A stretch of 29,808 nucleotides of DNA. Origin: an uncultured Oscillospiraceae bacterium (GTDB taxonomy: Bacteria; Bacillota; Clostridia; Oscillospirales; Oscillospiraceae). The notes under the pieces were generated by a model. That model worked only from the letters and a program-made list of their open reading frames with translations, had not been told where the DNA came from and searched no databases. Shown in pieces: positions 6,950 to 14,330 of this stretch (position 1 is its first letter; the number at the start of each line of letters is the position of its first letter). The stretch lies in the NCBI GenBank assembly GCA_910585265.1, contig CAJUCA010000038.1, positions 1-29,808 of the forward strand, given 5' to 3'. The position numbers and the translations under genes are program-made.

Positions 6950-7507
6950 ATGAAGCTCAATTACGGATTGGCCGACCGGGAGCCGCTGCGAGGGAGCAGA
7001 CTGGAACGTATTTTTCAGGCATTGCGGAAAGCCGGGTGGTATCCAGGCCGCAGGGTGGATATTTCCAATGTTCTGAACTACTATCAAAAACAGAATGTCC
7101 CGCTCAACGCACCGTCCGTCTCCTTTTATGAGGAATATTACGGGATTGCGTCCCAGTGGTATATTATGCACACAGATTTGGAACGAAGCAGTCCTGATTT
7201 TGATTTTCTGCTGTTTCCACAGCTCCCGGAGTACAGAACCAACCTAAAAGATTTTATGTACGACGATCCGGATGACAGCATAGAGTCCGGCAGGTACAGC
7301 GCGGCAAAAGCCTGCGCCGGTGAGCCAATTGTCATGGTCGGGGAAATCGGCTATTACTACCCCGCACAGGTCTGGATCGCCGACAGCGGCAAATTATACT
7401 GCACCCATGAATATCATGAACAGGTCTTGGCATTTGACAATGTCATTGAGCTTATCCAGCATGAGCTGTCAAAAACTCCCCTGGATTCGGTGGCAATGAA
7501 GCCTTAA
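6950..7507 (+). CDS. SUKH-3-like immunity protein
   Basis: A 185-residue protein resembling the SUKH-3 branch of the SMI1/KNR4 superfamily, whose members neutralise polymorphic or contact-dependent toxins. Visible features are the opening AGWYPGRRVDI (28-38), a middle SFYEEYYG that matches the usual 'FLREFGGL' helix, then GEPIVMVGEIGYYYPAQVWIADSGKLYC and a last helix (FDNVIELIQHEL). It begins 20 bp after the RluA-type gene with a GGGAGAA site and ends at the bidirectional terminator. Its DNA is visibly more AT-rich than the neighbouring housekeeping genes, which suggests acquisition. No toxin gene is nearby, so it may be an orphan immunity gene. The family call is by motif only. Confidence 0.7.
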   Translation: MKLNYGLADREPLRGSRLERIFQALRKAGWYPGRRVDISNVLNYYQKQNVPLNAPSVSFYEEYYGIASQWYIMHTDLERSSPDFDFLLFPQLPEYRTNLKDFMYDDPDDSIESGRYSAAKACAGEPIVMVGEIGYYYPAQVWIADSGKLYCTHEYHEQVLAFDNVIELIQHELSKTPLDSVAMKP

Positions 7508-7517
7508 CCCTTTCATC

Positions 7518-7553
7518 AAAACGCCTCCCCCGACAGACGGGGGAGGCGTTTTT
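7518..7553. terminator. Bidirectional intrinsic terminator
   Basis: AAAACGCCTCCCCCG (7518-7532) pairs with CGGGGGAGGCGTTTT (7538-7552) around a 5-nt loop ACAGA. Runs of A on the left and T on the right make it work for both the SUKH gene (plus) and rpoD (minus), whose stops lie 11 and 5 bp away. Confidence 0.93.
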
Positions 7554-7557
7554 GCGT

Positions 7558-8862
7558 TCAGCTTAAAAAGTCTTTTAATTTCTTGCTCCGGCTGGGGTGG
7601 CGCAGCTTCCGCAGGGCCTTGGCCTCGATCTGCCGGATCCGCTCCCGGGTGACGTTGAACTCCTTGCCCACTTCCTCCAGCGTGCGGCTCCGGCCGTCCT
7701 CGATGCCGAAGCGCAGGCGCAGTACCTTCTCCTCCCTCGGCGTCAGGGTGGACATCACCTCCACCAGCTGCTCCTTCAAGAGGGTGAAGGACGCTGCCTC
7801 CGACGGCTCGGAGGCCCCCTCGTCCGGCAGGAAGTCCCCCAGGTGGCTGTCCTCCTCCTCGCCGATGGGGGTCTCCAGGGAGACAGGCTCCTGGGCGATC
7901 TTCAGGATCTCCCGCACCTTCTCCACCGGCATACCCATCTCCTCCGCCGTCTCCTCCGGGGAGGGATCGTGGCCCAGCTCCTGGAGGAGCTGGCGGTTCA
8001 CCCGGATCACCTTGTTGATAGTCTCCACCATGTGCACCGGAATGCGGATGGTGCGGGCCTGATCCGCGATGGCCCGGGTGATGGCCTGCCGGATCCACCA
8101 GGTGGCGTAGGTGGAGAACTTATAGCCCTTGGTGTAATCGAACTTCTCCACCGCCTTGATGAGGCCCAGGTTCCCCTCCTGGATCAGGTCCAGGAACAGC
8201 ATCCCCCGGCCCACATACCGCTTGGCGATGGACACCACCAAGCGCAGGTTGGCCTCCGCCAGCTGCTGCTTGGCCCGCTCGCCCTTCCGGATGGTCTTTT
8301 TCAGCTCCAGCCGCACCTCGTCGGGCAGCTCCTCCCCGGACTGCTCCAGCTCGGCCAGCTGCTCCTTGGCGGCGGCCCCCGCCCCCATCTGCTGGGCCAG
8401 CTCCACCTCCTGCTCCGGCGTCAGCAGATCCACCTTGCCGATCTCCTTCAGGTACATCCGCACCGGATCGTCGATGGCGAAGGAGTCCACCAGGGTGTTG
8501 GGGTCCACGATCTCCTCCTCCGGCAGCTCCTCCAGCTCGTCGGTGGAGGGAAGGACGTCATCGTCCAGCTCGGGCACGAAGTCGTCCCCGGCGGTGTCCA
8601 CCCCCAGGTTCTCCAGCACGTCGTACACCTTGTCCAGCTGCTCCGTCTCCAGGGTGATGGATTCCAGCACCTCCATCATCTCGCCGGAGGACAGCTTCCC
8701 CTTCTTACAGCCCAGCTCCACCAGCTCCAGCAGCTTTTCCCCGCCCTGGACGCCCTCGATCATCTTGGACAGCTCCGCCTTGGCGGCCTCCAGCTTTTCC
8801 GGGCTCACCTGGACGTGGGGCGCGGCCTCCACCTTTTTGCCGGTCTTTTTCTTTTCACTCAT
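7558..8862 (-). CDS. rpoD: RNA polymerase primary sigma factor (RpoD/SigA)
   Basis: Housekeeping sigma-70, 434 residues from the ATG at 8862. That start has GGAGGATG 8 nt upstream, inside the end of dnaG; earlier in-frame ATGs (8880, 8904) have no such site. Region 1.1 is acidic (1-125). Region 1.2 begins DDPVRMYLKEIG (131). Region 2 holds NLRLVVSIAKRYVGRG and the -10 reading helix with TYATWWIRQAITRAI (251-265). Region 4.2 has the -35 reading helix VTRERIRQIEAKALRKLRHP (404-423). It is the last gene of dgt-yigZ-dnaG-rpoD, the classic macromolecular synthesis operon layout, and is followed by a bidirectional terminator. Confidence 0.98.
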   Translation of the reverse strand: MSEKKKTGKKVEAAPHVQVSPEKLEAAKAELSKMIEGVQGGEKLLELVELGCKKGKLSSGEMMEVLESITLETEQLDKVYDVLENLGVDTAGDDFVPELDDDVLPSTDELEELPEEEIVDPNTLVDSFAIDDPVRMYLKEIGKVDLLTPEQEVELAQQMGAGAAAKEQLAELEQSGEELPDEVRLELKKTIRKGERAKQQLAEANLRLVVSIAKRYVGRGMLFLDLIQEGNLGLIKAVEKFDYTKGYKFSTYATWWIRQAITRAIADQARTIRIPVHMVETINKVIRVNRQLLQELGHDPSPEETAEEMGMPVEKVREILKIAQEPVSLETPIGEEEDSHLGDFLPDEGASEPSEAASFTLLKEQLVEVMSTLTPREEKVLRLRFGIEDGRSRTLEEVGKEFNVTRERIRQIEAKALRKLRHPSRSKKLKDFLS

Positions 8863-8869
8863 TGGTCTT

Positions 8870-10651
8870 TCATCCTCCATAGGCTTTTTTCTGTTTGAGT
8901 ACATCCTTCAGGGCTCCCAGATCTCGCTCGTCCTCTATGTCCTTCCTGCTCTGTTCCAGCAGGATCACACGCTTATAGTCCTCCAGGGCCGCCGCCGCGG
9001 TGTTGGGGGGCTGGTTCTCCTGAACGGCGGCGGAGAGCTGGTCCATCTCCTCCGGGGTGAGCTGCCCCTCCAGCGCGGGCAGGGAAACACTCTTGCCCGC
9101 CCGCCACCTGTCCCGCAGCAGCACCAGGGCCTTTCTCAGCAGCGGGGAGGTAAAATGGGTTTCGTCCAGCGGCTCCAGCTGGCGGAAGTAGTCCCCGTCC
9201 AGCAGGACGATCCGCAGCACCCCCTCCTCCGCCCGGGCGGACCGCAGGTTCTCATACCGCAGCTCCCGGTTTTTGGGCTGAAGCTCCCGGACGGGGGCCA
9301 GGCTCCGCCGCTCCTCCTGCCGGGCCGACTCCCGGCGGCGTTTCTGCCGCTGCCGCGCCACCTCCTGGAGCACCGCCTCCTTGGACACCCCGGCGGTCTC
9401 GGCGCAGCGGCCCGCGTAGATCTCCCGCTCCACCGGGCTGGGCAGGCCGGCCACCACCTCCGCCGCCGCCAGCAGGTACTGGGCCCGCTGGTCGTCCCGG
9501 CTCAGGTCAAAGCGGCCCTGCACCACGCCCAGGCGGTACTCGGCGGAGTTCGCGCTGCCGTCCATCAGCTCCTCAAAGGCGGCGGGGCCGCAGTTTTTGA
9601 TATAGTCATCCGCGTCCTGCTTGCCCAGGGTGCCGTCCGGCATCCTGCGCTTGGGCAGGCGCAGCACCTTCACCCCGATTTCCGAGCTTCTCAGCAGGGC
9701 GATGGCCCGCTGGGTGGCGTCCTCCCCGGCGGCGTCGTTGTCGTAGCACAGCACCAGCTCCTTGGTGTACCGCCCCAGCAGGCGCACGTGCTCCTCCGTC
9801 AGGGCGGTGCCCATGGTGGCCACCGTGTTGTCAAAGCCCGCCTGGTGCAGGGTGATCACGTCGATGTTCCCCTCCACCAGGATGAAGTTGGGCCGCCGGG
9901 TTTTCTTGGCGTAGTTCAGCCCGTAGAGGATGGAGCGTTTCTTGAAGATCGCCGTCTCCGGCGTATTCAGATATTTGGGCGTGGAGTCGTCCATCACCCG
10001 GCTGGTGAAGCCGATCACGTCCCCCCGGGGGTCAATGACGGGCAGCATCAGGCGGTTGCGGTACTTGTCGTACACGCCGCCCCCCTTGCCCGCCACCGCC
10101 AGCCCGGCCTCGATGAGGTCGGCCTTGTCGTACCCCTTGCCCCCCATGGTCTGGATCAGGCTGTCCCAGGCGTCCGGAGCCGCCCCCAGGCCGAACCGGG
10201 CGGAAAATTTGGGGCTGATCCGCCGCTTGTCCCGGATATAGGATGCCACCGCCGCCCCCCGGGGGTCGGACAGCATAGCGCGGTAGAACCGGGCGGCCTC
10301 CCGGTTCAGCTCCAGAACCCGCCTGCGCCGCTCCCGCCACCGCCCGTCCCCGCCGGTGTCCTCCGGCATGGGCAGGCCCGCCTGATCCGCCAGCTTCCGC
10401 ACCGCGTCCGGGAAGGACAGGCTCTCCATCTCCATGAGGAACCGGGCGGGGCCGCCCCCCTTGCCGCAGCCGAAGCAGTGGAAGATCTGCCGGGACTCGT
10501 TGACGGAGAAGGAGGGGGTCTTTTCGTGGTGGAAGGGGCACAGGCCCCAGTAGTTCCCCCCCCGCTTGGTCAGGGGCACGTAGGCGGATACCACGTCCAC
10601 AATATTGAGCCTGCTGTTCAGATCGTCCAAAAAGGAATCTGGTATGGCCAC
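8870..10651 (-). CDS. dnaG: DNA primase DnaG
   Basis: DnaG makes RNA primers at the replication fork. This 593-residue protein has the N-terminal CHC2 zinc ribbon (Cys38, His41, Cys59, Cys62). The RNA polymerase core follows, with the Toprim glutamate in FILVEGNIDVI (Glu260) and the metal-binding YDNDAAGEDA (Asp304, Asp306). The usual EGYMDV is EGNIDV here, a mild change. The C-terminal helicase-binding part (from about 440) is divergent and Arg-rich. The stop lies 7 bp before the rpoD start. About 137 bp separate it from yigZ, with a hairpin in between, so it may have its own promoter, though none stands out. Confidence 0.97.
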   Translation of the reverse strand: MAIPDSFLDDLNSRLNIVDVVSAYVPLTKRGGNYWGLCPFHHEKTPSFSVNESRQIFHCFGCGKGGGPARFLMEMESLSFPDAVRKLADQAGLPMPEDTGGDGRWRERRRRVLELNREAARFYRAMLSDPRGAAVASYIRDKRRISPKFSARFGLGAAPDAWDSLIQTMGGKGYDKADLIEAGLAVAGKGGGVYDKYRNRLMLPVIDPRGDVIGFTSRVMDDSTPKYLNTPETAIFKKRSILYGLNYAKKTRRPNFILVEGNIDVITLHQAGFDNTVATMGTALTEEHVRLLGRYTKELVLCYDNDAAGEDATQRAIALLRSSEIGVKVLRLPKRRMPDGTLGKQDADDYIKNCGPAAFEELMDGSANSAEYRLGVVQGRFDLSRDDQRAQYLLAAAEVVAGLPSPVEREIYAGRCAETAGVSKEAVLQEVARQRQKRRRESARQEERRSLAPVRELQPKNRELRYENLRSARAEEGVLRIVLLDGDYFRQLEPLDETHFTSPLLRKALVLLRDRWRAGKSVSLPALEGQLTPEEMDQLSAAVQENQPPNTAAAALEDYKRVILLEQSRKDIEDERDLGALKDVLKQKKAYGG

Positions 10652-10726
10652 GGTCCCACCTCCGCATCATAGCCAGTTTTGCCCAGTTTTATCACTGTTT
10701 TGGGAATTTATCGTATGCCAGGGCAG

Positions 10727-10779
10727 AAAACGCCCGGGTCCGCCCCCCAAAGGGGGGACGCCGGGGGCCGGGAGGCGTT
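10727..10779 (-). terminator. Probable terminator/attenuator between yigZ and dnaG
   Basis: On the minus strand AACGCC (10779-10774) can pair with GGCGTT (10734-10729), enclosing a second strong stem of six C and six G (10757-10752 with 10748-10743). TTTT follows immediately. The arm between the two stems is imperfect. It probably ends or attenuates dgt-yigZ transcription before dnaG. Confidence 0.55.
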
Positions 10780-10788
10780 CCCCGCCGC

Positions 10789-11418
10789 CTATTCCGCCAG
10801 CGGCACGGCCCGGAACACCTCGCCCAGCTCCACCGCCTCCACGCTCCCGGCGGACAGCTCCACCAGCTTGGCCCGGAAGGCCTCCGCGCCCCCCTCGGGC
10901 AGCAGGGCGTGGACGGTGACGGCGGCGGCGTACTCGATCTCCCCCACCGCGCCCCCCTGGGCGGCACAGGCCAGCTTCACCCGCTCCAGAAGGCTGTAGG
11001 GGCACTCCACCGCCAGCTCCAGCCAGCGGCGCACCACGGAGATCCCGGCGGCGTCCAGGGCGTCCTTCGCGCTCTGGGTGTAGGCCCGCACCAGGCCGCC
11101 CGCGCCCAAGAGCACCCCGCCGAAGTACCGGGTCACCACACAGCACACGTTGACGACCCCCTCCTTCTGAAACACCGACAGCATGGGCTGGCCCGCGGTG
11201 CCCTGGGGCTCCCCGTCGTCGGAATAGCGGGTCGGGCCGTCCTTGAGGACATAGCACCAGCAGTTGTGCCGGGCGTCGTGGTACTTCTTCCTGATCTCGT
11301 CGATGCGCCCGCGGGCCTCCTCCTCCGTCTCCACCGGGAAAACATGGCCGATGAAGGTGGAACGCTTTTCCGTGAACTCCGTCTCCGAGGCCAGGGTGGG
11401 CACAAGGTACTGTGTCAT
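10789..11418 (-). CDS. YigZ/IMPACT family protein
   Basis: A 209-residue UPF0029/IMPACT family protein. The N-terminal domain carries the signature DDGEPQGTAGQPML (67-80), preceded by ARHNCWCYVL (49-58) and followed by VVTRYFGGVLLGAGGLVRAY. The C-terminal ferredoxin-like domain (DUF1949) spans about 135-205. The E. coli relative YigZ and yeast Yih1 suggest a link to translation or stress control, but the bacterial function is not settled. The ATG at 11418 overlaps the dgt stop by 4 nt, so the two genes are coupled. The longer open frame upstream is a shadow of dgt. Confidence 0.9.
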   Translation of the reverse strand: MTQYLVPTLASETEFTEKRSTFIGHVFPVETEEEARGRIDEIRKKYHDARHNCWCYVLKDGPTRYSDDGEPQGTAGQPMLSVFQKEGVVNVCCVVTRYFGGVLLGAGGLVRAYTQSAKDALDAAGISVVRRWLELAVECPYSLLERVKLACAAQGGAVGEIEYAAAVTVHALLPEGGAEAFRAKLVELSAGSVEAVELGEVFRAVPLAE

Positions 11419-12425
11419 TTCACCACCCACCCCTTCGGGATGAACAGGCCGCTGAACTGCTCCACGGCGTAGGTGTCCGTCATCCCCGCGATGTAGTCCA
11501 GCACCGCCCGCTGCACCCCCTCCCGCAGGAGGATGTCCTGGTACTCCGGCGGCAGCTTGTCCGTGTGCTTGCAATAGTATTCAAACAGCAGGCAGATCAT
11601 GTCCTCCGCCTTGCCCTCCTCCCCCTTGGCCAGGGGGTTGAAGTAGACCGACTGGAACATGAACGCCTTCAGCTCCGCCATGGCCTCCGCCACCGGCGGG
11701 GACTGGCGGATGGCGTCCCCCTCCCCGCTGGCCCGGATAATGTCCAGGGTCAGCGTCTCAATGCGCTCCCCGTGGGTGTAGCCCAGGGTCTGGGAGATAT
11801 GGGCGGGTATGTCCGTGGGGAAGATGACGCCCCCCCGCATGGCGTCGTCAATGTCGTGGTTGATGTAGGCGATCTTGTCCGCAAACCGCACCAGCTGGCC
11901 CTCCAGGGTGTCCGCCGGACGGCCCGCCGTGTGGCACAGGATGCCGTCCCGCACCTCATGGCACAGGTTCAGCCCCGCCCCGTCGTTCTCCAGCCGGTCC
12001 ACCACCCGCAGGGACTGCTCGTAGTGCCGGAAGCCCCCCTCCACCATCCGGGACAGGGCCCGCTCTCCGGCGTGTCCGAAGGGGGTGTGGCCCAGGTCGT
12101 GGGCCAGGGCCGCCGCCTCGGCCAGATCCTCGTTGAGGGCCAGCCCCCGGGCCATGGTGCGGGCGATGCGGGACACCTCCAGGGTGTGGGTCATGCGGGT
12201 GCGGTAGTGATCCCCCTCGGGCTGGAGGAACACCTGGGTCTTGTGCTTCAGCCGCCGGAAGGACTTGCAGTGCACCACCCGGTCGATGTCCCGCTGGAAG
12301 CATGTTCGCATGGGGCAGGGGGCGATCTCCACCGCCCGCCCCCTTGAGCTGGCGGACAGGCAGGCCCTGGGGGACAGGGTCTGCCGCTCCAGCGACTCGG
12401 TGCGCTCCCGTATGGTCTGATCCAT
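11415..12425 (-). CDS. dgt: dGTPase-like HD phosphohydrolase
   Basis: A 336-residue HD-domain protein of the deoxyguanosinetriphosphate triphosphohydrolase-like family, which hydrolyses dNTPs to deoxynucleosides and triphosphate. Metal-binding residues fit H80 (RMTHTLEVS), H109-D110 (AHDLGHTPFGHAGE) and the later Asp in FADKIAYINHDIDD. The N-terminal RDIDRVVHCKSFRRLKHKTQVF is characteristic. Neighbourhood upstream of dnaG-rpoD is conserved in many Clostridia. AGGAGG lies 8 nt before the ATG and is directly preceded by a hairpin (12441-12458). Substrate preference cannot be judged here. Confidence 0.93.
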   Translation of the reverse strand: MDQTIRERTESLERQTLSPRACLSASSRGRAVEIAPCPMRTCFQRDIDRVVHCKSFRRLKHKTQVFLQPEGDHYRTRMTHTLEVSRIARTMARGLALNEDLAEAAALAHDLGHTPFGHAGERALSRMVEGGFRHYEQSLRVVDRLENDGAGLNLCHEVRDGILCHTAGRPADTLEGQLVRFADKIAYINHDIDDAMRGGVIFPTDIPAHISQTLGYTHGERIETLTLDIIRASGEGDAIRQSPPVAEAMAELKAFMFQSVYFNPLAKGEEGKAEDMICLLFEYYCKHTDKLPPEYQDILLREGVQRAVLDYIAGMTDTYAVEQFSGLFIPKGWVVK

Positions 12426-12440
12426 GGCCCGTTCCTCCTG

Positions 12441-12458
12441 ATCCGCCCGTGGGCGGAT
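12441..12458 (-). promoter_or_regulatory. Leader hairpin abutting the dgt ribosome binding site
   Basis: ATCCGCCC (12441-12448) and GGGCGGAT (12451-12458) form a perfect 8-bp palindrome with a 2-bp centre, one base from the CCTCCT (minus AGGAGG) of dgt. In the dgt mRNA it would fold next to the Shine-Dalgarno and could modulate initiation. On the plus strand it is followed by TTTTCC only, so it is a poor terminator. Confidence 0.45.
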
Positions 12459-12600
12459 TTTCCGTATATGCTCTTATACCCGTCCGGCGGGCAAAACCCT
12501 TTTTTATTTTGAAAGTTTTTCAAAATTATGCGTTTCGTCATATCCAGCCCCCCGTCCCCGTATACTCAAACAGCATTTTGACCAGAGGGGAGGGGACGCT

Positions 12601-13542
12601 ATGGGCGGGTCCGGGGGCCTTGTCCATCTGCTCACGCTGGCGGTGATCTTCGTCAACGGCTGGACGGACGCGCCCAACGCCATCGCCACCGCCGTAGGCT
12701 CCGGGGCCTTGACCTTCCGGCGGGGGGTGGTTCTGGCGGCGGCGTGTAACTTCGCCGGGGCAGCCCTGGCCTGCCTGTGCTTCCCCGCGGTGGCGGACAC
12801 GGTGGGGGAGCTGGTGGCCTTCGGTGATCCCCGCTCCGCCGCCGCCGCGCTGAACGCCGCCCTGCTGTCCATCGTGCTGTGGGCGGTGGCGGCGTGGCGG
12901 TTCGGCCTGCCCACCAGCGAGAGCCACGCCCTGCTGGCGGGCCTGTCCGGCGGCGCGCTGGCCCTGGGGTCGGCCAGCCTGAACGCCGGGGCGTGGATCA
13001 AGGCCCTGGCCGGCTTGGGGCTGTCCCTGCCCGCCGGGGTGCTGGCGGGGCGGCTGATCCGGGGGACGCTGGCGGGGCGGATACGCCGTCCCGCCCGGGG
13101 CCAGCGGTGGGCCGCCGCCCTCACCGCTCTGCTCCACGGGGCCCAGGACGGGCAGAAGTTTCTGGCCCTGCTCCTCCTGGCCCAGGGGCTGGAGGGCGGA
13201 GGCTCCCCCTCCCGGCTGGGGCTGGCTCTGCTCACCGCCGGGGTGATGGCCCTGGGCACCGCCCTGGGCGGCAAGCCCATCGTGGAAAAGGTGGGCACCG
13301 AGCTGGCCTCCCTCTCCCCCGCCGAGGGGCTGGCGGCGGATCTGGGGGCGGGGGCGGTGCTGCTGGCCTGCTCCGCCCTGGGCCTGCCCGTGTCCACCAC
13401 CCACGCCAAGGTAGCCGCCGTATGCGGCGCGGGCCGGGGGGCCAGCAGGGCCGTCATGGGCCAGATGGCGGGGGCCTGGATTCTCACCTTCCCCGCCTGC
13501 GGGGGGATCGCCTTTCTGCTGGCCCGGATCATGCAGGGGTAA
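12601..13542 (+). CDS. PiT-family inorganic phosphate permease
   Basis: A 313-residue integral membrane protein of the PiT (low-affinity phosphate/cation symport) family, built almost wholly of hydrophobic Ala/Leu/Gly segments (about 8-10 helices). Both halves of the internal repeat are visible. The first has NGWTDAPNAIAT (19-30) and PTSESHA (104-110). The second has HGAQDGQKF (179-187) and PVSTTHA (263-269). The central hydrophilic loop is short (about 153-170). AGGGGAGGGG precedes the ATG. It stands alone: no PhoU-like partner is adjacent. It faces pgsA across a 227-bp structured intergenic region. Confidence 0.93.
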   Translation: MGGSGGLVHLLTLAVIFVNGWTDAPNAIATAVGSGALTFRRGVVLAAACNFAGAALACLCFPAVADTVGELVAFGDPRSAAAALNAALLSIVLWAVAAWRFGLPTSESHALLAGLSGGALALGSASLNAGAWIKALAGLGLSLPAGVLAGRLIRGTLAGRIRRPARGQRWAAALTALLHGAQDGQKFLALLLLAQGLEGGGSPSRLGLALLTAGVMALGTALGGKPIVEKVGTELASLSPAEGLAADLGAGAVLLACSALGLPVSTTHAKVAAVCGAGRGASRAVMGQMAGAWILTFPACGGIAFLLARIMQG

Positions 13543-13571
13543 AAGACCGGCCCGCGCTGGCAGGCCGGTCT
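13541..13571 (+). repeat. Terminator-like hairpin, left copy of a flanking direct repeat
   Basis: Begins AAAAGACCGGCCCGCGCTGG and closes with GGCCGGTCT; AGACCGGCC pairs with GGCCGGTCT. The same 31-nt sequence recurs at 13734-13764 with one difference (A versus G). It starts one base inside the stop codon of the phosphate permease gene. Unlike the right copy it has no T run after the stem. Confidence 0.75.
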
Positions 13572-13605
13572 CAGGGCATCGAAAATGTCTTTTCGATGCC
13601 CTGAG
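13570..13605. repeat. Perfect 16-bp stem-loop in the PiT-pgsA gap
   Basis: CTCAGGGCATCGAAAA (13570-13585) pairs perfectly with TTTTCGATGCCCTGAG (13590-13605) around the tetraloop TGTC. It follows hairpin one without a gap. No T run follows, so it is not a classical terminator. Confidence 0.8.
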
Positions 13606-13607
13606 TG

Positions 13608-13642
13608 CGACTTTTTTGAACAAAGAACGTTCAAAAAAGTCG
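13608..13642. repeat. Perfect 14-bp stem-loop in the PiT-pgsA gap
   Basis: CGACTTTTTTGAAC (13608-13621) pairs perfectly with GTTCAAAAAAGTCG (13629-13642) around a 7-nt loop. It lies 2 bp after the preceding hairpin. The stem itself contains T6/A6. Confidence 0.8.
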
Positions 13643-13652
13643 ATGATTGGAC

Positions 13653-13683
13653 GTGAAAGACACCCCTCCTGGGTTTCTTTCAC
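13653..13683. repeat. 13-bp stem-loop with one mismatch in the PiT-pgsA gap
   Basis: GTGAAAGACACCC (13653-13665) pairs with GGGTTTCTTTCAC (13671-13683) apart from one mismatch, with a 5-nt loop. It is the fourth hairpin in a row; about 50 bp of unstructured sequence then lead to the final terminator. Confidence 0.75.
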
Positions 13684-13733
13684 ACTATCTTCCTTCCCGT
13701 CATTGGAACAGAAGCTGCTTTTTTGACAGTCTC

Positions 13734-13766
13734 AAAAGACCGGCCCGCGCTGGCGGGCCGGTCTTT
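13734..13766. terminator. Bidirectional terminator, right copy of the direct repeat
   Basis: AAAGACCGGCCCGC (13735-13748) pairs perfectly with GCGGGCCGGTCTTT (13753-13766) around GCTG. It lies 3 bp from the pgsA stop and serves pgsA on the minus strand and anything reading through from the permease on the plus strand. It is a near-copy of 13541-13571. Confidence 0.9.
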
Positions 13767-13769
13767 GTC

Positions 13770-14330
13770 TCACTTCTTCCAGTTCAGCACGTCCCGGTTG
13801 AGGACGAAATACTCGATGCCGGAGTACAGGGTGGTGGCGGCGATCACAGCCACACACACCCAGTCCAGGTATTTCAGGTAGTCCGGCGCGGAGTACAGAC
13901 CTTCCGGCCTCTGCTGCACCAGGTGCATCAGGCACAGGCACACCATGGTGGAGGCCGTTTTCACCTTCCCCGACCACCCGGCGGCAATGACCCGCCCGTT
14001 GTCCACCGCCACCAGCCGCAGGCCGGACACGGCGAACTCCCGGGCAATCACAATCACCAACGCCCAGTCCGGGAAACGCCCCACGGAGCAGAAGCAGGCC
14101 ATGGCGGTGAGCACCAGCACCTTGTCCGCCAGGGGGTCCATAAACTTGCCGAAGTCGGTGACCTGGTTGTAGTGCCGCGCGATGTAGCCGTCCAGCAGAT
14201 CCGTCAGGCTGGCGGCCACAAACACCGCCAGGGCGGCATAGATGCTCCACGCCGCGTCGATGTGCCACAGGATCAGATACACCGGGATCAGTACCACCCG
14301 CAGCATGGTCAGCTTGTTGGCTGTATTCAT
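13770..14330 (-). CDS. pgsA: CDP-diacylglycerol-glycerol-3-phosphate phosphatidyltransferase
   Basis: PgsA joins CDP-diacylglycerol and glycerol-3-phosphate to phosphatidylglycerol phosphate, the committed step to phosphatidylglycerol. The 186-residue protein has the CDP-alcohol phosphotransferase motif D-G-x2-A-R-x8-G-x3-D-x3-D in full (Asp47, Gly48, Ala51, Arg52, Gly61, Asp65, Asp69). It begins with NKLTMLRVVLIPVY, typical for PgsA, and has several membrane helices. Length matches the family. Its ATG overlaps the upstream gene's stop by 4 nt. It is the last gene of the recA-recX-rimO run. Confidence 0.96.
   Translation of the reverse strand: MNTANKLTMLRVVLIPVYLILWHIDAAWSIYAALAVFVAASLTDLLDGYIARHYNQVTDFGKFMDPLADKVLVLTAMACFCSVGRFPDWALVIVIAREFAVSGLRLVAVDNGRVIAAGWSGKVKTASTMVCLCLMHLVQQRPEGLYSAPDYLKYLDWVCVAVIAATTLYSGIEYFVLNRDVLNWKK

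Noticed and set aside
8156..10672. Plus-strand 838-codon frame opposite rpoD and dnaG
   Set aside because: Longest frame in the window but entirely antisense to two essential genes, with shadow-type composition.
12504..13683. Two minus-strand frames of about 380 codons opposite the phosphate permease
   Set aside because: They start inside the hairpin array and are antisense to a clear PiT protein.
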